64,000 nucleotides of DNA from Gemmatimonadota bacterium (GTDB lineage: Bacteria > Gemmatimonadota > Gemmatimonadetes > Gemmatimonadales > Gemmatimonadaceae), in contig JAIOPJ010000054.1 in assembly GCA_021413975.1 (NCBI GenBank), positions 124,001-188,000 on the forward strand, in the 5' to 3' direction. The notes beneath the pieces were generated by a model. The model was not told where the DNA came from and did no database searches. It saw only the letters and a program-made list of their open reading frames with translations. The translations under genes and the position numbers were made by a program. Positions 60,053-64,000 of the stretch are shown one piece after another (within the stretch, counting starts at the first letter, position 1; every line of letters begins with the position of its first letter).

Positions 60053-61720
60053 ATGCCACTCTTCCCGGACACCACGCGCGACGCCCGTCGCGTGATCCTC
60101 GCGTCGTCACTCGGCACCGTCTTCGAGTGGTACGACTTCTATCTGTACGGCTCCCTCGCCGCGATCATCAGCCGGCAGTTCTTCTCCGGCGTGAATCCCA
60201 CCGCGGCCTTCATCTTCGCGCTGCTCGCCTTCGCGGCCGGCTTCGCGGTGCGGCCGTTCGGCGCACTCGTGTTCGGGCGGCTCGGTGACCTCGTCGGCCG
60301 CAAGCACACCTTCCTCGTCACGATCGTGATCATGGGCGTGTCGACCTTCGTCGTCGGCGTGCTCCCGTCCTACGCCTCGATCGGCATCGCCGCGCCGGTG
60401 GTCCTGATCCTCCTGCGCCTCCTGCAGGGGCTCGCGCTCGGCGGCGAGTACGGCGGCGCGGCGACCTACGTGGCCGAGCATGCGCCGCACGGTTCACGCG
60501 GTGCGTACACCTCGTGGATCCAGACGACGGCGACGCTCGGGCTCTTCCTCTCGCTGCTCGTCATCATGACCTGCCGCATCGTGCTCGGGACCGAGTCCTT
60601 CGAGGCCTGGGGGTGGCGCATCCCGTTCCTCGTGTCGCTCCTGTTGCTCGGGGTCTCGGTCTGGATCCGTCTCAAGCTCGACGAGTCGCCCGTCTTCAAG
60701 GCGATGAAGGCCGAGGGCACGCACTCCAAGGCGCCGCTCACGGAGTCGTTCGCCAAGTGGCCCAATCTGAAGATCGTGCTGCTCGCACTCTTCGGTCTCA
60801 CCGCAGGCCAGGCGGTCGTCTGGTACACGGGGCAGTTCTACACGCTCTTCTTCCTGACCCAGACGCTCAAGGTCGATCCGCAGACGGCGAACATCCTCGT
60901 CGCGGTGTCGCTGCTGCTCGGCACGCCCTTCTTCGTGGTCTTCGGATCGCTGTCGGACCGGATCGGCCGCAAACCGATCATCCTGCTGGGATGCGCGCTC
61001 GCGGCGCTCACCTACTTCCCGCTCTTCAGGGCGCTCACGCATTACGCCAACCCCGCGCTGGAGTCGGCGCAGGAGCGCGCGCCGGTGGTCGTCGCGGCCG
61101 ATCCGGCGGATTGCTCCGTGCAGTTCAATCCCGTCGGCACCAGCAGGTTCACCTCCGGCTGCGACGTGGCCAAGGCCGCGCTCGTCGCGCGCGGCGTGCC
61201 GTACTCCAACGAGGTGTCCGCCGCCGGGAGCGTCGCCGAGATCCGCGTGGGCGCGGTGCGGATCCCGTCGTTCGTCGCCACCGCGCCGGACGCCACGGAG
61301 CGCCGCGCGTCGTTCGCCGCGGCCCTCGGCACGGCGCTCAGCGACGCCGCGTACCCGGTGAGCGCCGATCCCGCGGGCATCGACAGGCCGATGGTCGTGT
61401 TCGTCCTCTGGATCCTCGTGATCTACGTGACGCTCGTCTACGGTCCGATCGCCGCGATGCTCGTCGAGATGTTCCCCACGCGCATCCGCTACACGTCGAT
61501 GTCGCTGCCCTACCACATCGGCAACGGATGGTTCGGCGGATTCCTGCCGACGACCGCGTTCGCGATCGTCGCGGCGAAGGGGAACATCTACGCCGGGCTC
61601 TGGTATCCCGTCATCATCGCCAGCATGACGTTCGTGGTGGGCGCGCTCTTCCTGCGGGAGACCAAGGACGTGGACATCATCGGGGATCGCACGCCGCGCG
61701 GCGCGCGAGCGGACGGCTGA
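60053..61720 (+). CDS. MHS-type major facilitator transporter with large inserted loop
   Basis: This 555-aa inner-membrane symporter of the metabolite:H+ symporter branch starts SSLGTVFEWYDFYLYGSL. It has the loop motif GRLGDLVGRKHTF, LLRLLQGLALGGEYGGAATYVAEHAP, and the second-half signature GSLSDRIGRKPIIL. Between later helices is an extra stretch of about 110 residues (about 345-455; ADPADCSVQFNPVG... TSGCDVAKAAL), hydrophilic with two cysteines, that ordinary 430-aa members lack. The start is ATG 60053; the ORF prefix lies in the repeat element. The substrate is probably an organic acid or osmolyte. Confidence 0.87.
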   Translation: MPLFPDTTRDARRVILASSLGTVFEWYDFYLYGSLAAIISRQFFSGVNPTAAFIFALLAFAAGFAVRPFGALVFGRLGDLVGRKHTFLVTIVIMGVSTFVVGVLPSYASIGIAAPVVLILLRLLQGLALGGEYGGAATYVAEHAPHGSRGAYTSWIQTTATLGLFLSLLVIMTCRIVLGTESFEAWGWRIPFLVSLLLLGVSVWIRLKLDESPVFKAMKAEGTHSKAPLTESFAKWPNLKIVLLALFGLTAGQAVVWYTGQFYTLFFLTQTLKVDPQTANILVAVSLLLGTPFFVVFGSLSDRIGRKPIILLGCALAALTYFPLFRALTHYANPALESAQERAPVVVAADPADCSVQFNPVGTSRFTSGCDVAKAALVARGVPYSNEVSAAGSVAEIRVGAVRIPSFVATAPDATERRASFAAALGTALSDAAYPVSADPAGIDRPMVVFVLWILVIYVTLVYGPIAAMLVEMFPTRIRYTSMSLPYHIGNGWFGGFLPTTAFAIVAAKGNIYAGLWYPVIIASMTFVVGALFLRETKDVDIIGDRTPRGARADG

Positions 61721-61725
61721 CGCGC

Positions 61726-62517
61726 GTGCGCTCGTCCCGGCCGTTCCGGCTCCTCGTCGCGCTCGCCGCGTTCGCCGTCGCCCGTGCGCCCGCGGCGCGC
61801 GCGCAGTCGCCGTCGCCGCTGCCTCCGGCGGATCCCGCCGGACCATCGTCGGAGTCGCCGCCGCCGGTGCCCACCGCGGCCCTGCGTCAGCACGGAGCCG
61901 TGGAGATCTGGGGCGGTCTCGCGCAGGCGTCGCCACAGTGGGGCCTGCTCGGTGAGGCCCCCGACATGCGCTTCGGCCAAGTGGCCGTCCGGCTTTCGCG
62001 CGCGCTCGGCGCGCCGCCCGCCGCGGGGGAGCTGCCGGCGTTGGAGTGGACCGTCGACCTGATCCCGTTCGCGCGGCTCTCGCCGTCCCTGGTCAGCCTG
62101 CGCGGGACCGGCCAGCCCTGCCTGACGGCCGTGCTCTGCGTGCTGCGGCCCGCGGCGCGCAGCGGTTCGTCCTTCTTCCCCCCGGGGTCACCCGTCGGCT
62201 TCGGCTTCACGCCGATCGGACTCACGCGCCGGTTCAACCGCGCGTCGCACGTCGCGCCGTTCGTGGGCGTGACCGGCGGGGCGCTCTGGTTCGACCGGGC
62301 GGTGCCGACGACCAAGGCCTCACGCTTCAACTTCACCGCGAGTGCGGAGTTCGGCCTGAGGCTCGGGCCACCCGGCGAACCCGGGATCACGCTGAGCTAC
62401 CGTTTCCATCACATCTCGAACGCCGGGACGGCGGGAGAGAACCCCGGCGTCGCCTCGCATCTCTTCTCGGTCGGGATGCACCGGCCGCGCTTCGGCGGTC
62501 GACGCGACGGGAAGTGA
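61726..62517 (+). CDS. PagL-like lipid A 3-O-deacylase
   Basis: This 263-aa exported protein has a signal peptide (RPFRLLVALAAFAVARAPAARAQ), a Pro/Ser-rich linker and an eight-stranded barrel-like domain. The C-terminal SYRFHHISNAGTAGENPG carries the PagL catalytic His and Ser (HxSNAG) and the downstream Glu. PagL removes a fatty acid from lipid A in the outer membrane. Start GTG 61726 is 5 bases after the transporter stop, so it is probably co-transcribed. This supports a Gram-negative host with LPS. Confidence 0.82.
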   Translation: MRSSRPFRLLVALAAFAVARAPAARAQSPSPLPPADPAGPSSESPPPVPTAALRQHGAVEIWGGLAQASPQWGLLGEAPDMRFGQVAVRLSRALGAPPAAGELPALEWTVDLIPFARLSPSLVSLRGTGQPCLTAVLCVLRPAARSGSSFFPPGSPVGFGFTPIGLTRRFNRASHVAPFVGVTGGALWFDRAVPTTKASRFNFTASAEFGLRLGPPGEPGITLSYRFHHISNAGTAGENPGVASHLFSVGMHRPRFGGRRDGK

Positions 62518-62523
62518 GCTCGC

Positions 62524-64000
62524 TCAGCGCTTCGGCGCCGGAGAGGTGCCGGACGCCGTGCCGGACGCCGTGACGGACGCCGTGCCCGATCCAGCGGGCG
62601 CGCGGAAGGTCTCCCGCCCGCCCATGACCGTGAGGACCGGCTTCGCGCGGAGCAACGCCGCCGGGTCCACGCCGATGATCTCCTCCGAGAGCACCACGAA
62701 GTCGGCGAGCATCCCCGGTGCGAGCACGCCGAGCTCCTGCTCGCGGAAGGCGGCGTAGGCGGCGTCGCGCGTGTAGTGCCGGAGCGCCGCGTCGAGTCCG
62801 ATCCGATGCTCGGGGAACCACCCGCCGGGCGGTGTGCCATCGGGCATCTGCCGCGTCACCGCGATCGAGATGCCGAGCATCGGGTCCATCGAGAAGACGG
62901 GATAGTCGCTCCCGAAGGCCTGCACCGCGCCCGCGTCGTCGATCTCGCGGAAGGGCATCGCGTGCGACGCACGCACGGGGCCGAGGATCGGCGCGTAGTT
63001 GGTCAGCGTCGTCTCGTCGGGCCCGGCGAAGATCGCCTGCGACGACGCGATCACGCCGAGTCTCGCGAACCGCGGGATGTCCGCCGGATCGGGGACCTCG
63101 AGATGCTCGACGCGATGTCGGCGGTCGCGCGCGCCATTGCGCGATGCCGCCGCGCCGAACGCGTCGAGCGACATGCGGATCGCCCGGTCGCCGATCGCGT
63201 GCAGCTCCACCTGGATCCCCGCGCTGTCGTAGCGCGTCACGGCCTCGGCGAGTTCCGCATCGGTGAAGCGCGGCAGGCCGGTGCCGCCTCCGATCGCGTA
63301 GGGGGCGAGCATCGCCGCGGTGCCGGCGTCGACGGTGCCGTCGATCATCCCCTTCGCGATCCCGTAGCGGAGCAGGGGGCCTTGCTCGCCGTCGCGCAGC
63401 GCGACGTACGCGCGGAGCGCCGAATCGCTCGCGTCCTTGCCGAACGGCACGGCGATGCGGAAGCGCACGAGCATTGAGTCCTCGGCGATCGCGCGCTTGA
63501 ACGCCCTGGTCTCCGACGGCGAGAGCGCGTTCGCGAGCTGGAGTGCGGTGAGTCCGAACGCTGCGGCGCGATGCATCTCGTACCGGAGCGCGGCGTAGAT
63601 CTCGCCCTCGGAAGGATCGGGGAGTTGGCGGCGCACGAGCGCGCTCGCGGTCTCCTGGAGGAGTCCGGTCGGGGTGCCGTCGGCATCGCGGATGATGGCG
63701 CCGCCGGCGGGCTCCCGCGTCTCGGCACTCACCGCCGCGAGCGAGAGGGCACGCGAGTTGGCGAGTGTCTGGTGGCCATCGCGATCGGTGAGGACCACCG
63801 GCCGGTCCCCGAACGCGCCGTCGAGATAGCGGCGGTGCGCGACGTTCCGCGGGAACATGTCGGGCGTCCAGCCGCGTCCGGTGATCCAGGCGTCGGGCGG
63901 AAGCGTCGTCGCGAACTCCTGCAGACGGCGCACGACCTCGCGCTCGTCGGTGGCGCCCACGAGGTCGGCGGTGCGTCGCGTGGGGAGATGCCAATGCGCG
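62524..64000 (-). CDS. YtcJ-type amidohydrolase (5' partial)
   Basis: At least 490 residues are visible of an amidohydrolase-superfamily, YtcJ-like enzyme. Motifs are TGRGWTPDMFP, VVLTDRDGHQTLANSRAL, GMIDGTVDAGTAAM, QVELHAIGDRAIRMSLDAF, HRVEHLEVPDPAD and FGSDYPVFSMDPM, followed by the metal-fold return LAPGMLADFVVLSEE. The frame stays open to the right edge (AHWHLPTRRTADLVGATDE), so the GTG at 63960 is internal and the N terminus with the HxH motif is outside. The substrate is unknown. The C terminus is a TAS/GT-rich tail encoded by 12-bp repeats. Confidence 0.87.
   Translation of the reverse strand, partial: AHWHLPTRRTADLVGATDEREVVRRLQEFATTLPPDAWITGRGWTPDMFPRNVAHRRYLDGAFGDRPVVLTDRDGHQTLANSRALSLAAVSAETREPAGGAIIRDADGTPTGLLQETASALVRRQLPDPSEGEIYAALRYEMHRAAAFGLTALQLANALSPSETRAFKRAIAEDSMLVRFRIAVPFGKDASDSALRAYVALRDGEQGPLLRYGIAKGMIDGTVDAGTAAMLAPYAIGGGTGLPRFTDAELAEAVTRYDSAGIQVELHAIGDRAIRMSLDAFGAAASRNGARDRRHRVEHLEVPDPADIPRFARLGVIASSQAIFAGPDETTLTNYAPILGPVRASHAMPFREIDDAGAVQAFGSDYPVFSMDPMLGISIAVTRQMPDGTPPGGWFPEHRIGLDAALRHYTRDAAYAAFREQELGVLAPGMLADFVVLSEEIIGVDPAALLRAKPVLTVMGGRETFRAPAGSGTASVTASGTASGTSPAPKR
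62546..62590. repeat. 12-bp tandem repeats at the 3' end of the amidohydrolase gene
   Basis: Three full units of GCCGTGCCGGAC (two with one or two changes) and a 9-bp partial unit lie in the last codons of the gene and encode its repetitive SGTASVTASGTASGTS tail. Confidence 0.75.

Noticed and set aside
59577-60110. 177-aa ORF containing VHHRGTEGTE
   Set aside because: This peptide is the usual false translation of CACCGAGG-type intergenic repeats.

Overview
The window is about 64 kb of very GC-rich, tightly packed chromosomal DNA with roughly 45 protein genes. I see no rRNA, tRNA, CRISPR array, transposase or phage gene. GTG and TTG starts are frequent, and stop and start codons often overlap by 1-4 bases. 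The gene content includes an ADOP-type permease, two DUF5916/CBM9-like outer-membrane proteins, secreted M28 and creatininase-like enzymes, an alpha-2-macroglobulin/PBP1C pair, PagL, FadL and TonB. This points to a Gram-negative member of the Gemmatimonadota or a close relative such as Acidobacteriota. The assignment is inferred from gene content, not from a marker gene.

Region 1 (1-7.8 kb): a partial secreted M28 peptidase, then a minus-strand operon of five genes joined by four-base overlaps. In transcription order these are a class III aminotransferase, an aldehyde-dehydrogenase homologue whose catalytic Cys is replaced by Pro, CoA-transferase subunits A and B, and a second class III aminotransferase. 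A dimethylarginine dimethylaminohydrolase gene is divergent from it. Region 2 (7.8-14.3 kb): a DUF5916 protein, an HD-domain hydrolase, an ADOP permease and a YCF48-like lipoprotein.

Region 3 (14.3-21.5 kb) is a sulfur-oxidation island. It has an ArsR repressor with a palindrome in the divergent promoter, an unknown exported protein, a FadL-type porin and a very strong bidirectional terminator. A minus-strand operon follows: TsdA-like diheme cytochrome, SoxC, SoxD-like cytochrome and two half-size YeeE/YedE sulfur transporters, behind a long inverted repeat. Region 4 (21.5-34 kb) holds a GGDEF-EAL protein, a GH3-GH29 glycosidase operon, a DinB-like protein, a KdgF-like cupin with an atypical SDR, TonB, an uncharacterised 557-aa protein, proline dehydrogenase and a secreted creatininase-family enzyme.

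Region 5 (34-47 kb): alpha-2-macroglobulin and penicillin-binding protein 1C (overlapping), a Tat-exported protein, a KAS III-like enzyme and a tandem pair of paralogous membrane histidine kinases. The second kinase seems to start at CTG. Region 6 (47.1-54.9 kb) is a seven-gene minus-strand operon for aerobic CoA-dependent 2-aminobenzoate (anthranilate) degradation. It encodes 2-aminobenzoyl-CoA monooxygenase/reductase, SDR, MarR, enoyl-CoA hydratase, acyl-CoA dehydrogenase, 2-aminobenzoate-CoA ligase and RidA, with a MarR-type palindrome upstream.

Region 7 (55-64 kb): an HNH endonuclease with a polyglycine tract, a RidA/D-threonine-aldolase-type pair, a second DUF5916 protein, an intergenic inverted-repeat element, a large MHS-type transporter, a PagL-like lipid A deacylase and a partial YtcJ-type amidohydrolase running off the end.
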